Shown here: in pieces, positions 1 to 7,239 of the stretch | Layout: every line of letters begins with the position of its first letter | How positions within the stretch are numbered: the stretch's first letter is position 1 | DNA from: a virus | Virus record (IMG/VR): IMGVR_UViG_3300017719_000160 | Span: 1 to 26,518 of that record | Direction: 5' to 3' (one strand) | DNA: 26,518 bases | The notes under the pieces: model-generated | What the model saw: only the letters and a program-made list of their open reading frames with translations | What the model was told of the DNA's origin: nothing | Databases searched by the model: none | Program-made: the position numbers and the translations under genes

Positions 1-1554
1 GCGGACACGCTCGATGGCGAGCAAGGCTCTTACTACTTCAGTCCGGTCAACTTTCCAAACCGAACTAATTTTGAGAACACCTTCAACAATTTAAGTGGTA
101 GTACTGGCAGCGGCGCGAACCTTAATACGACATTCGCAAACCAAAGGTCAGGATTCATCGACGTTTGGGGAGGTGTTGCGGGTAGCAACAACAAACCTCC
201 CGGCACAACTCACGTACAGGGTGTGCAGGTTAGGCATCAGACAGGCAACAATTATGGTTGGCAGATTGCTAGTCAGTACAGCCAGCTAGCTTTGTGGAAA
301 AGGACTGTTACTAACAATACCTTTGGTTCATGGGATCAGATTTGGACCGCAGGCACAGACGGCACAGGATCTGGCTTAGACGCCGATACTGTTGACAGTA
401 TTCAAGGTGCTTCATTGCTAAGAAGTGATGCTGCCGACAGTGTTACGGGTACACTTACTTTCCATTCCAATATTCGAAGAAACGATCACAACATCGGATA
501 CCTCGAAGGCGGGCACAACAACATCGGCAGCACTGCTGCTCAGACAAGCCCCATTTACACAATTGGATATAATTACAACCCATCCGCTACCACTCTTGGG
601 AACATGTACGGAATCGGTTTCACCGAAAGTGGCAACGCCTCGTTTATAACTAGCGTAAGTGCCTTGACTCAGGGCAGTTCTGGATGGGGGATGTACGTTG
701 CTTCTGCCGGAACTGCTCGGATCTTCCTTAACGGTGAAGACGGTATCATTCTTTCTACGGGGCAACATTACGCCGGAGGAAATCTTGTATGGAACGCAGG
801 CAACGACGGTTCCGGCTCTGGTCTTGATGCCGATACGCTTCACACGCTTGCGCCGAAGGGCACTGGAAATACAGGCGCTAACCAAATTCTACGGTCGAAC
901 TCAAATAGCTATTTCGTACACAACAACTGGATAGCGGTTGGTACGACAGGAATATATTCGGGCACAAACAGCGCGCACTTTTATCCCAATGGTTCATCTA
1001 CTTACGGCACTTGGCGGATCAACGGCGCAAGAGGCTCCTACACTGGCATCTGGCTCGATTACAGTAACGTCAACGTCGGGATGTACGACTCCGGCGGCAA
1101 TGGCGGTGATTACTCAACCAGTGCAACGGGCGGCTGGCATTACTACTACCACCGAGCCAATTCCTGTATGGGTGTTGGTGGGTCCAGCACATCAAGTGCT
1201 TATGGTTTGTATGAGCAACGTGGAGGTATCTACTCCACCAGCAATATCACCGCCTACTCTGATCGTCGCATCAAAGAAAATATTGTCCCTATCGACAACG
1301 CACTTGAAAAGGTTAATCAGCTTGAGGGGGTTTACTACACCCGTATAGATGACCCAGACAAAAAGCGCGAGATTGGCTTTATTGCTCAGGATGTAAACGA
1401 GGTCACTCCAGAGCTGGTGACCTACGCTGAGGACATAGACCAATACGGCGTTAAGTACCAGAACACAACAGCGCTTCTTGTTGAGGCAGTAAAAACACTT
1501 ACTCAGCAGGTCAAAGACCTACAGGCAGAAATAGAGGAGATGAAGAATGCCTAA
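1..1554 (+). CDS. Tail fibre/spike protein with C-terminal S74 self-cleaving chaperone domain (5' end missing)
   Basis: The reading frame is open from base 1, so the start lies upstream; 517 residues are visible. The body is Gly/Ser/Asn/Thr-rich beta-type fibre sequence with a recurring module GSGLDADT (about bases 367-390 and 814-837); the window opens on a related ADTLDG. The last 100 or so residues match the Peptidase_S74 intramolecular chaperone: SDRRIKENI, then EIGFIAQDVNE, and a C-terminal coiled coil. In this family the chaperone trimerises the fibre and then cuts itself off just before the Ser of SDRR. Here the Ser codon is 1258-1260 and the partner Lys codon 1273-1275, spaced S-x4-K as in phage endosialidases. 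Likely role: host-surface binding at the tail. The stop codon overlaps the next gene. Confidence 0.9.
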   Translation, partial: ADTLDGEQGSYYFSPVNFPNRTNFENTFNNLSGSTGSGANLNTTFANQRSGFIDVWGGVAGSNNKPPGTTHVQGVQVRHQTGNNYGWQIASQYSQLALWKRTVTNNTFGSWDQIWTAGTDGTGSGLDADTVDSIQGASLLRSDAADSVTGTLTFHSNIRRNDHNIGYLEGGHNNIGSTAAQTSPIYTIGYNYNPSATTLGNMYGIGFTESGNASFITSVSALTQGSSGWGMYVASAGTARIFLNGEDGIILSTGQHYAGGNLVWNAGNDGSGSGLDADTLHTLAPKGTGNTGANQILRSNSNSYFVHNNWIAVGTTGIYSGTNSAHFYPNGSSTYGTWRINGARGSYTGIWLDYSNVNVGMYDSGGNGGDYSTSATGGWHYYYHRANSCMGVGGSSTSSAYGLYEQRGGIYSTSNITAYSDRRIKENIVPIDNALEKVNQLEGVYYTRIDDPDKKREIGFIAQDVNEVTPELVTYAEDIDQYGVKYQNTTALLVEAVKTLTQQVKDLQAEIEEMKNA

Positions 1555-1729
1555 CGCACAAGTCATTACTTGGTATTCGGCTGACGCGAAGCCCACCGAC
1601 GAAGGTGAAGCTATGCAAGTCGACTACGATGACAACACGCAAGTCACTTTAACAGCGGACTCGGATGTCACATCGGAGCCTGCGTTTGTTCAATCAGTGC
1701 ATTCCGCACTCTTTCCTTCAGGAGATTAA
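1547..1729 (+). CDS. Small acidic hypothetical protein (60 aa)
   Basis: Family not recognised. The ATG overlaps the end of the S74 fibre gene by 8 bases and is preceded by GAGGAG, a good ribosome site, so translation is probably coupled. The protein is soluble and acidic, with no membrane segment. Its place between fibre and particle genes suggests a small virion or fibre accessory protein; this is inferred only from position. Confidence 0.7.
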   Translation: MPNAQVITWYSADAKPTDEGEAMQVDYDDNTQVTLTADSDVTSEPAFVQSVHSALFPSGD

Positions 1730-1732
1730 ATC

Positions 1733-2002
1733 ATGCCAGTAACATGGACAAAGCTAGAAACCTTTACCGGGACTCGCACAGAAACCAGCCCCAATCCCGA
1801 CAATCTGGAAGAGACTATTGATACCACGATTGACTGCCGCGATATTAAGGTCGAGTTCACTGATGGGACAGTAACTCACACGCGCATGGTTAACGTCTGT
1901 TATGACGCAGATGGCGACTATGACGACGCAGAAACAGACATACGAATAGGTCAAATGGCTGTCGGCGTCGAAAACAAGATCGCGGTAGGCGTAATTAGTT
2001 AG
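1733..2002 (+). CDS. Hypothetical particle-module protein (89 aa)
   Basis: Family not recognised. It starts with ATG 3 bases after the preceding stop, with AGGAG upstream in the end of that gene. The protein is acidic and Thr-rich with probable beta strands (an internal stretch VEFTDGTVTHTRMVNV) and one Asp-rich segment (DADGDYDDAETD) that could bind a divalent ion. Its stop shares a base with the GTG start of the next gene, pointing to one co-translated cluster. Confidence 0.72.
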   Translation: MPVTWTKLETFTGTRTETSPNPDNLEETIDTTIDCRDIKVEFTDGTVTHTRMVNVCYDADGDYDDAETDIRIGQMAVGVENKIAVGVIS

Positions 2003-2547
2003 TGGCTCTTCAGACCTCGGGTGCCATTAGTCTTAACCAGATTCACATAGAAGCTGGCGGGACTAGTGGCACTACAGTTTCTCTTAACGATAGCGACATA
2101 CGTTCGCTAGGAGGAGTAGCGTCCGGGGCTATTGATTTTGCGGACTTCTACGGCGCGAGTGCGGGTTGGACGCTGGTTCAGGGAGCAGCGGGCACGTCTA
2201 TTTTTGGCTATAGCGCGGGTCATGGCTCACAGACTGCGATTAGTGGCAGCAGTCTAACTCCTAACACCTTAAACGGAGCTACGATTAAAAGCCTTTATTA
2301 CGTTGAAGTCACTGTTAAGGGATCGACAACGCGCCAGTTATTTATGGTACTAGATGGAAATAGAGCGTCTAACTTTTTTGCGACAATTAGAGATACGCCG
2401 GGCAGTCTACCTAACCAGCCTTTAACTTCTGGTAACGCTACAAGGTCATACGTATCTCAATACAACTACACAAGCTATTCGTGGATTCTTCCGTCTACTC
2501 CCTCTAACTGGGACGGCTCTGGGTCATTTACGGTGACCTTCACATGA
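2002..2547 (+). CDS. Phage particle protein of the LQTSG...DFADFYGAS type
   Basis: GTG start, overlapping the previous TAG by one base. The first 55 residues follow a pattern I know from many environmental phage virion proteins: LQTSGAISLNQIHIEAGG, then SLNDSDIR, then a Phe/Tyr-Gly hinge ending DFADFYGAS. The remaining 125 residues are beta-rich and Ser/Thr/Gly-rich, and probably form a separate domain. In related phages the N-terminal module is thought to attach variable C-terminal domains to the particle or tail. The exact role is unknown. The stop overlaps the next ATG in an ATGA. Confidence 0.7.
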   Translation: MALQTSGAISLNQIHIEAGGTSGTTVSLNDSDIRSLGGVASGAIDFADFYGASAGWTLVQGAAGTSIFGYSAGHGSQTAISGSSLTPNTLNGATIKSLYYVEVTVKGSTTRQLFMVLDGNRASNFFATIRDTPGSLPNQPLTSGNATRSYVSQYNYTSYSWILPSTPSNWDGSGSFTVTFT

Positions 2548-3044
2548 TCACGTTTACGGTTATCACAGGTTTTACTGACGCTATGTTTGACGCATTGTAC
2601 GCAGACTGTAGTGCTGATATGAATGCAGGCAGCTACCCGTGGCATTTTTTCTCTATGTCTACAGAAGACGAAAAGAAAGCGCACCTTAAGACCACATTTA
2701 ATGAAGCGCCTTTTATGTTTACGGTAGATGAAGACGGGCATTATTTAATGCTTGCTGCTGGGGGCATAACAAACGGAGTGTTTGAGTGGTATTTAGGTTT
2801 GATTGGTCAGGACAGCGCCGGTAGCAAGTCGTGGTTGTATCGCGCCGATTATCAGGCTGCACGGAATTCTTTTTGGTCTAGCCAGAGCATCTCAGAGTGG
2901 CGCGTTGAGACTATGGGGTCAGGCACAGCGATGCACGATCACATGCTTTCTGCCAGAGAAGCGAACACTATACCGGGGACGTTTAGCTCTATCGATACGG
3001 AAGAAGGTCCGGTCAATCAAACGGAGTTGCGGTTTATAGTATGA
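2544..3044 (+). CDS. Hypothetical protein, 166 aa, possibly GNAT-like fold
   Basis: It starts at an ATGA overlap with the upstream gene and ends in another ATGA overlap with the next. There is no signal peptide or membrane helix. The middle (FMFTVDEDGHYLMLAAGGITNG...WYLGLIG) has an alternating strand pattern and the protein ends in the strand ELRFIV, faintly like an acetyltransferase fold. No acetyl-CoA binding motif is clear, so no function is assigned. Neighbours suggest a tail or particle-associated protein. Confidence 0.7.
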   Translation: MITFTVITGFTDAMFDALYADCSADMNAGSYPWHFFSMSTEDEKKAHLKTTFNEAPFMFTVDEDGHYLMLAAGGITNGVFEWYLGLIGQDSAGSKSWLYRADYQAARNSFWSSQSISEWRVETMGSGTAMHDHMLSAREANTIPGTFSSIDTEEGPVNQTELRFIV

Positions 3045-3712
3045 AGCGATTTTTGTTGCTGATATTAGTACCCAGCTTGGCTTTTGCACAAATTGAGCCT
3101 TCGCCGGAGATAGACCCAGTGCCCACGAGAGACGGCGAGTACGAACCGGACTTTGATGGCGATGGTGAAGATACAAATATTGAGGGCGATTTAAACACGT
3201 CGAACTCAAACAACGGTAATGTAAGCAAGACTTACAACGGTGCTGGCTCTAGGTCGATGCCGGTGTCAACGGCTATCAGCCCAAGCTTAATGAGCAGCGG
3301 GCAGCAGTCTTGTTTAAAGTCCCTGTCTGGCGGTCTACAGCTTATGTCTGTAGGCATATCGTCAGGCAAGTATGTGCAGGACGCAGAGTGTAACAGAAGG
3401 CTAAATGCAATAACGCTGTCAAACATGGGGATGAAGGTAGCCTCGGTCAGTTTGATGTGTCAGAACGCGCAGGTTTGGCGCGCTATGTTTATGTCTGCAA
3501 CGCCTTGCCCGATCATTAGAGGCGGCAGGTTGTTGGTTGGCAAGATGGCTTTGCTGGAAGTGAAGTCAAATCCAGAAATGTGGATACCAGATTACAAGGA
3601 AGATAAGGAGTTTTACGACGAACTACTAGCGGGGGGTAATAGTAATGAAGTTGAGGAATCTGACGCTAGTATTAGCGAGCGTTTCCGTACCACTAAACGC
3701 GGCGGAGATTGA
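3041..3712 (+). CDS. Exported protein with signal peptide, unknown function (223 aa)
   Basis: The N-terminus is a clear Sec signal peptide: Met-Lys-Arg, a hydrophobic core LLLILVPSLAF, and an A-x-A type cleavage site before Gln17. An acidic, disordered-looking segment follows (residues 17-60, with DFDGDGED), then a Cys-containing domain with four cysteines (QSCLK, AEC, MCQN, TPC) that could form disulfides in the periplasm. The ATG lies in an ATGA overlap with the upstream gene. Placed in the structural module, it may be a periplasmic partner in entry or lysis, or a virion protein. Its C-terminal tail overlaps the next gene by 68 bases. Confidence 0.75.
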   Translation: MKRFLLLILVPSLAFAQIEPSPEIDPVPTRDGEYEPDFDGDGEDTNIEGDLNTSNSNNGNVSKTYNGAGSRSMPVSTAISPSLMSSGQQSCLKSLSGGLQLMSVGISSGKYVQDAECNRRLNAITLSNMGMKVASVSLMCQNAQVWRAMFMSATPCPIIRGGRLLVGKMALLEVKSNPEMWIPDYKEDKEFYDELLAGGNSNEVEESDASISERFRTTKRGGD

Positions 3713-4496
3713 CGACCTAGTCAATACATCGCAGAGTATTAGAGATACTTTTGCTTACGGAATCAAAACGATTGCTGGCGGAGAAGCCTACGCGCTAGAC
3801 GGGCAGATAGCACCAAACATGGCTAAGAACGGCGGCCACATTTCAGAAGAGCAGCAGAACGCTTACAACGCAGCGGTTGCAGCTGTAGCAGCGGCTACCT
3901 ACTCTTACGACCCCGGCGCGGATCAGTACTTTCAGGATCAAACCGACCAAGCAATGGACACCGTGTCCCAAATGATCGATACGTACGTTGAGGCCGCGCA
4001 GCAAATTATTATGGTTGCCGAGGTTAATGAGCGAGCACAAGAAGCAGCATCTGCCCCCGATCAGCGAGAGGCTATGGAGCTGCAAGAGTTCATGGCGGCT
4101 AACGACGTAACTCTGCAAGACGAGGAGATCGAGGCTTATAACGACGCCTTGTCTAACACCGAGTCGGCAATACAAACAGCCGCTGCGTACATGGCGGTAG
4201 CAAATGACGACTCCCTTCTGGAGCAGGCAAACAGCATGGCTTATGACCTTCGGGTCACATATCAAGAAGCGGGTTCATCTTTCTTCGATGTGGCTACTCA
4301 AGCGTTATGGGTATCGTTTGACGACGGCGCAACGATACAAGGCTTGCAGCTAAACAATTACTTTGTTGACGCAGAGCAAGTGTTAACTCGCGCAGAGACT
4401 GAGGAGTTTTGGACAACTTCGCCTGAAGGCGGTTGCTGGTTCGGGTACAGCCCCGAGGAGCGTGGGCAGTGTGTAGGAGGCGGTAATGGCTCTTGA
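3645..4496 (+). CDS. Exported helical protein, unknown function (283 aa)
   Basis: The N-terminus is Met-Lys-x-Arg, then a hydrophobic core (LTLVLASVSVPL) ending at NAAE, a likely signal peptide. The mature part is Ala/Gln/Glu-rich and almost entirely helical, with long stretches suited to bundles or coiled coil. The last 35 residues carry two Cys (GGCWFG and GQCVGG). It begins inside the end of the preceding gene, with a run of G as ribosome site, a 68-base overlap in another frame. Two exported proteins in tandem suggest a shared role in the periplasm, but I do not recognise the family. Confidence 0.75.
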   Translation: MKLRNLTLVLASVSVPLNAAEIDDLVNTSQSIRDTFAYGIKTIAGGEAYALDGQIAPNMAKNGGHISEEQQNAYNAAVAAVAAATYSYDPGADQYFQDQTDQAMDTVSQMIDTYVEAAQQIIMVAEVNERAQEAASAPDQREAMELQEFMAANDVTLQDEEIEAYNDALSNTESAIQTAAAYMAVANDDSLLEQANSMAYDLRVTYQEAGSSFFDVATQALWVSFDDGATIQGLQLNNYFVDAEQVLTRAETEEFWTTSPEGGCWFGYSPEERGQCVGGGNGS

Positions 4497-5019
4497 AGAT
4501 ATTGAGGTAAACGTAGCCGGGACTTCTATCAAGGGGGTCTGGATAGCGATTGTATTTACTTTCGCTTCAACAATCGCCGGTGGCATATGGGCTGCATCGC
4601 AGTTTTTCTCTCAGTTAAATGAGCAGTCTGAAGCTGTGGCGTCGGCTACTGCCAAGGCTGATGCGTTAGTGGCTAGATTTGACGACTTGCGTGGGACTAA
4701 CTCAGAGCGTTTGCAGGCTATGGACGTTAGCTTATCGAACATGGAGCAGGCGCTTGGAACAGCTGACGTTGAAAATCTACAGGGAAAGCTGTCCGAGTTG
4801 GGTGCCAACTTGTCGCAGATCATGGATGCTCAGAAAGAGTTGCTCGACATAAGAGATAGAGTCAGTTCGGTAGAGAAGGTTTCCTCCGAAACAGAGCTAC
4901 GAGTCAGCGGGAAGTTAGAGTCTTTAAGTACCCTTGATGATAGGTTATCTAGGTTTGAGAGAGATATGGATGACCTTTGGACTGCGATAGATGCAACAAA
5001 TCCTCTAGGTGGCAACTAA
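4486..5019 (+). CDS. Membrane-anchored coiled-coil protein (177 aa)
   Basis: Residues about 16-40 (IKGVWIAIVFTFASTIAGGIWAA) form one membrane helix. The rest (45-170) is a long heptad-like coiled coil rich in Leu, Ser, Glu and Asp (LQAMDVSLSNMEQAL, LSTLDDRLSRFERDMDDLW). The start overlaps the previous stop by 11 bases. The layout, a short cytoplasmic N-terminus, one helix and a long rod, resembles spanin-like or membrane-tether proteins, but no lysis motif is present. It is the last gene before a promoter, so it ends the first particle operon. Confidence 0.78.
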   Translation: MALEDIEVNVAGTSIKGVWIAIVFTFASTIAGGIWAASQFFSQLNEQSEAVASATAKADALVARFDDLRGTNSERLQAMDVSLSNMEQALGTADVENLQGKLSELGANLSQIMDAQKELLDIRDRVSSVEKVSSETELRVSGKLESLSTLDDRLSRFERDMDDLWTAIDATNPLGGN

Positions 5020-5026
5020 TAGTTGC
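5012..5026. repeat. Perfect 6-bp inverted repeat at the end of the coiled-coil gene
   Basis: GCAACT and AGTTGC are separated by AAT. It overlaps the stop codon at 5017-5019 and the start of the -35 box of the promoter that follows, and contains one CTAAT half-site. It could be a weak stem-loop or an extra regulator contact. Confidence 0.45.
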
Positions 5027-5050
5027 AAAAATTAGCACAGCTAATAAAAT
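5023..5050 (+). promoter_or_regulatory. Predicted sigma-70 promoter overlapping an ATTAG-N5-CTAAT operator
   Basis: TTGCAA (5023-5028), 16-bp spacer, TAAAAT (5045-5050). The palindrome at 5031-5045 fills the spacer. It would drive the gene at 5087 and those after it. A bound protein at the palindrome would block RNA polymerase. Confidence 0.5.
5031..5045. promoter_or_regulatory. Operator site A (ATTAGCACAGCTAAT)
   Basis: One of six copies of ATTAG-N5-CTAAT. Its 15 bases are identical to site C at 17210. It lies 41 bp upstream of the ATG at 5087, within the only clear intergenic gap of the left arm. Confidence 0.7.
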
Positions 5051-5086
5051 AGCTGGGAGATGTTTTTCCCCTATAGGAGTTAGCAA

Positions 5087-5329
5087 ATGACTGAGGATGT
5101 TAAAGTCCAGACCGTAACCATCGACGATGTCGAGTATTCAATCGCCGATCTTTCTGACGAGGTAAAAGAGATGCTGTCACTACATGCTCAAGCAAATGAG
5201 ATGATGGTCGGCGCTCGTAGGCAGGCCGTGATCCACGAAGTGTCAGTCACAAACCTCGCTTCCCTAATCAGCCAGCGAGTGAAAAGTGAAACCAGTGACA
5301 ACGAAACCGAGGTCATCGAGGCCGAATGA
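5087..5329 (+). CDS. Small tail-accessory-type protein, DUF6447-like (80 aa)
   Basis: The opening VTIDDVEYSIADLSDEVKEML matches the pattern of small phage proteins of the DUF6447 type (a short strand pair, then helix: I-D-D-x-E-Y-x-[FI]-x-D-L-S-x-E). The rest is one helix with an acidic tail. The ATG has a good ribosome site (TAGGAG, 7 bases upstream) and follows the promoter with operator A. Function is unknown; in other phages such genes sit among tail genes. Confidence 0.75.
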   Translation: MTEDVKVQTVTIDDVEYSIADLSDEVKEMLSLHAQANEMMVGARRQAVIHEVSVTNLASLISQRVKSETSDNETEVIEAE

Positions 5330-5528
5330 TTCAATAGACCGCTATTGGGAAGCTATCAATAGGATCGCATCCCACGAGGCCATGTGCGAAGAAAGGTCCA
5401 AGACGATATTTAATCGCTTGGACCGTATCGACGTTTCTCTAGAAACTATGAACAAACGGATGTTCACTCTAGGGGTGATGCTATTGGGCGGTATGGCAGG
5501 GCTTATTGTCACCTTGCTTATAAAGTGA
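5286..5528 (+). CDS. XhlA/holin-like membrane protein (80 aa)
   Basis: The N-terminal 55 residues are a charged helix (ERSKTIFNRLDRIDVSLETMNKRM), followed by a C-terminal membrane helix (FTLGVMLLGGMAGLIVTLLI) and a final Lys. This is the topology of XhlA/haemolysin-type phage proteins that support holin action or membrane association. The predicted start is GTG at 5286, overlapping the previous gene by 44 bases; GTG at 5295 is also possible. Neither has a strong ribosome site, so coupling is likely. No endolysin gene is next to it, so a lysis role remains unproven. Confidence 0.68.
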   Translation: MKPVTTKPRSSRPNDSIDRYWEAINRIASHEAMCEERSKTIFNRLDRIDVSLETMNKRMFTLGVMLLGGMAGLIVTLLIK

Positions 5529-5535
5529 GGTAGCT

Positions 5536-7239
5536 ATGGCGTATTTTAAGCGCGACAGATTTAGTGGTACTGCACCGGGCGTGTCACCGCGTCTCTTATC
5601 TGAGCAGTTTGCCCAGATAGCCGAGAACATTGATTTTGAGTCAGGCCGTTTACAACCCGTAACAACGGATGCTGACGCATTTACCCTTAGCAACAGCCAA
5701 AGACGCTCTATTTTCTTCTACCGCGATACCAATTGGTTGCAGTGGAATGACGATGGAGTGTCCGTGGTCGAGGGTCCAATACCGGCTGATACATTAGACC
5801 GTCTGTACTGGACCGGGGAAGACTACCCACGTATGGGCACTGCTTCTACAATTGTGGCTGGCGCTAGCTACCCGGCTGCAAGCTACAGGCTAGGTGTTCC
5901 AGCCCCTGCAACTGCCCCCATAATAAGTAAAACCGGTACTGCCGACGACACACAAACGCCTGACGATGTAGCGTACGTTTATACGTTCGTCACTGCTTTC
6001 GGAGAAGAAGGTCCGCCTAGCCCCGCAAGTAACGTATTAGAGCGTACTGATACTGAGACCGTCACTATTCCAATGCCCTCTAATCAGCACCCAAGTGGTA
6101 ACTACAACTTGGGTACGGGCGCTAAAAAACGTATCTACCGCTCAAATACAGGTAGCACCAACACAACTTTTCAGTTCGTCGCGGAGGTGTCTTTTGCCAC
6201 AACAACGTATGATGACAGCTCTGAATCCTTTGCTTTGGGTGAAGTACTTCCTAGCGGCACTTGGATTGGTCCGCCAGATGACGACACAAGCTTGTACCCT
6301 AATGGTCCACTTTCCGGTCTTATCGCTGTTGCTAACGGCGTTTTTGCTGGTTTCTCTGGAAAGAGACTGTGCCTCAGCGAGCCTTTTTTGCCCCACGCAT
6401 GGCCCATCGACTACAGAATAACCCTTGAAGAAGACATCGTAGCAATAGGCTCCGTGACTAACGGAGTCGTTGCCCTGACTGATGGCGCTCCTTATTTTGT
6501 TACAGGCGTTGACCCCAGTGCGATGACAGCAGTCAAGCTCGACATCGCTCAGGCTTGCGTGAACAGCAGAAGTGTCGTCGACATGGGTGAGTACTTGCTG
6601 TACGCAGGGCCAGACGGCTTAGTTGCCGTGTCTGGAGGTGATGGCGAAGTCGTTACCAATGGCCTGATCTCTGTAAAACAATGGAACGCTGACTTTAACC
6701 CGACAACGCTTAGGGCTTTCCGCCACGAGAACACATACGTTGCTTTCTGGAATGGCGGCGGATTTGTGTACGATCCAAGGGGGGAAGAGGCTACGCTTTC
6801 TAACCTTAGCTATACGGGCGAGGTGCGCGGTGGATACATGCACCCCAAGGACGGTGAGCTGTACATAATTATTGGTAATAAGATCAAAAAGTACCGTGGT
6901 GGTACAACTAATAAGACTTTAAAATGGAAGTCGAAACAGTACGTCACACCTAAACCAGTAAGTATGGGGTGGGTGTCGGTTCACGCTCAGGACTATCCAG
7001 TCACTGTGCGAGTTTGGGCCGATGGGGTGCAAATCGCTGTTTACTCGCTTTCATATTCAAACAACGCGTACACGCAGTCAGTGACTGTTCCGTCCGGCGC
7101 TTCGTCGGGCACGTTACGCGAGCCTATTATGAGATTGCCTGCTGTTGTAGGCCAAGTCTGGGAGGTAGAAGTAGAAGGTGCTGTGGATATCGATGAGGTC
7201 TGTCTCGCCCAAAGTATGGACGAGATAGCAGCCCTATGA
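5536..7239 (+). CDS. Virion structural protein, probable beta-propeller tail nozzle/hub type (567 aa)
   Basis: Strong ribosome site (GAGGTAGCT-ATG). The N-terminal 30 residues (FSGTAPGVSPRLLSEQFAQIAENIDFESGRLQP) resemble the opening of phage nozzle and stabilisation proteins, which begin with a peptide of the type 'x-P-x-x-[LV]-x-x-x-A-x-x-A-x-N'. A fibronectin-like stretch follows (about 130-230), then repeated four-strand blade patterns (LIAVANGVFAGFSGKRLCLSEP, VVALTDGAPYFVTGVDPS, YLLYAGPDGLVAVSGGDGEVVT). These suggest a propeller like P22 gp10 or T7 gp12; that comparison rests on fold pattern, not on close identity. The stop overlaps the ATG of the giant tail gene in ATGA. It probably sits at the tail and binds the next gene's product. 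Confidence 0.72.
   Translation: MAYFKRDRFSGTAPGVSPRLLSEQFAQIAENIDFESGRLQPVTTDADAFTLSNSQRRSIFFYRDTNWLQWNDDGVSVVEGPIPADTLDRLYWTGEDYPRMGTASTIVAGASYPAASYRLGVPAPATAPIISKTGTADDTQTPDDVAYVYTFVTAFGEEGPPSPASNVLERTDTETVTIPMPSNQHPSGNYNLGTGAKKRIYRSNTGSTNTTFQFVAEVSFATTTYDDSSESFALGEVLPSGTWIGPPDDDTSLYPNGPLSGLIAVANGVFAGFSGKRLCLSEPFLPHAWPIDYRITLEEDIVAIGSVTNGVVALTDGAPYFVTGVDPSAMTAVKLDIAQACVNSRSVVDMGEYLLYAGPDGLVAVSGGDGEVVTNGLISVKQWNADFNPTTLRAFRHENTYVAFWNGGGFVYDPRGEEATLSNLSYTGEVRGGYMHPKDGELYIIIGNKIKKYRGGTTNKTLKWKSKQYVTPKPVSMGWVSVHAQDYPVTVRVWADGVQIAVYSLSYSNNAYTQSVTVPSGASSGTLREPIMRLPAVVGQVWEVEVEGAVDIDEVCLAQSMDEIAAL

Noticed and set aside
418-885. 155-aa frame antisense to the tail fibre
   Set aside because: Covers a clear fibre gene on the other strand, no ribosome site, composition typical of a shadow frame.
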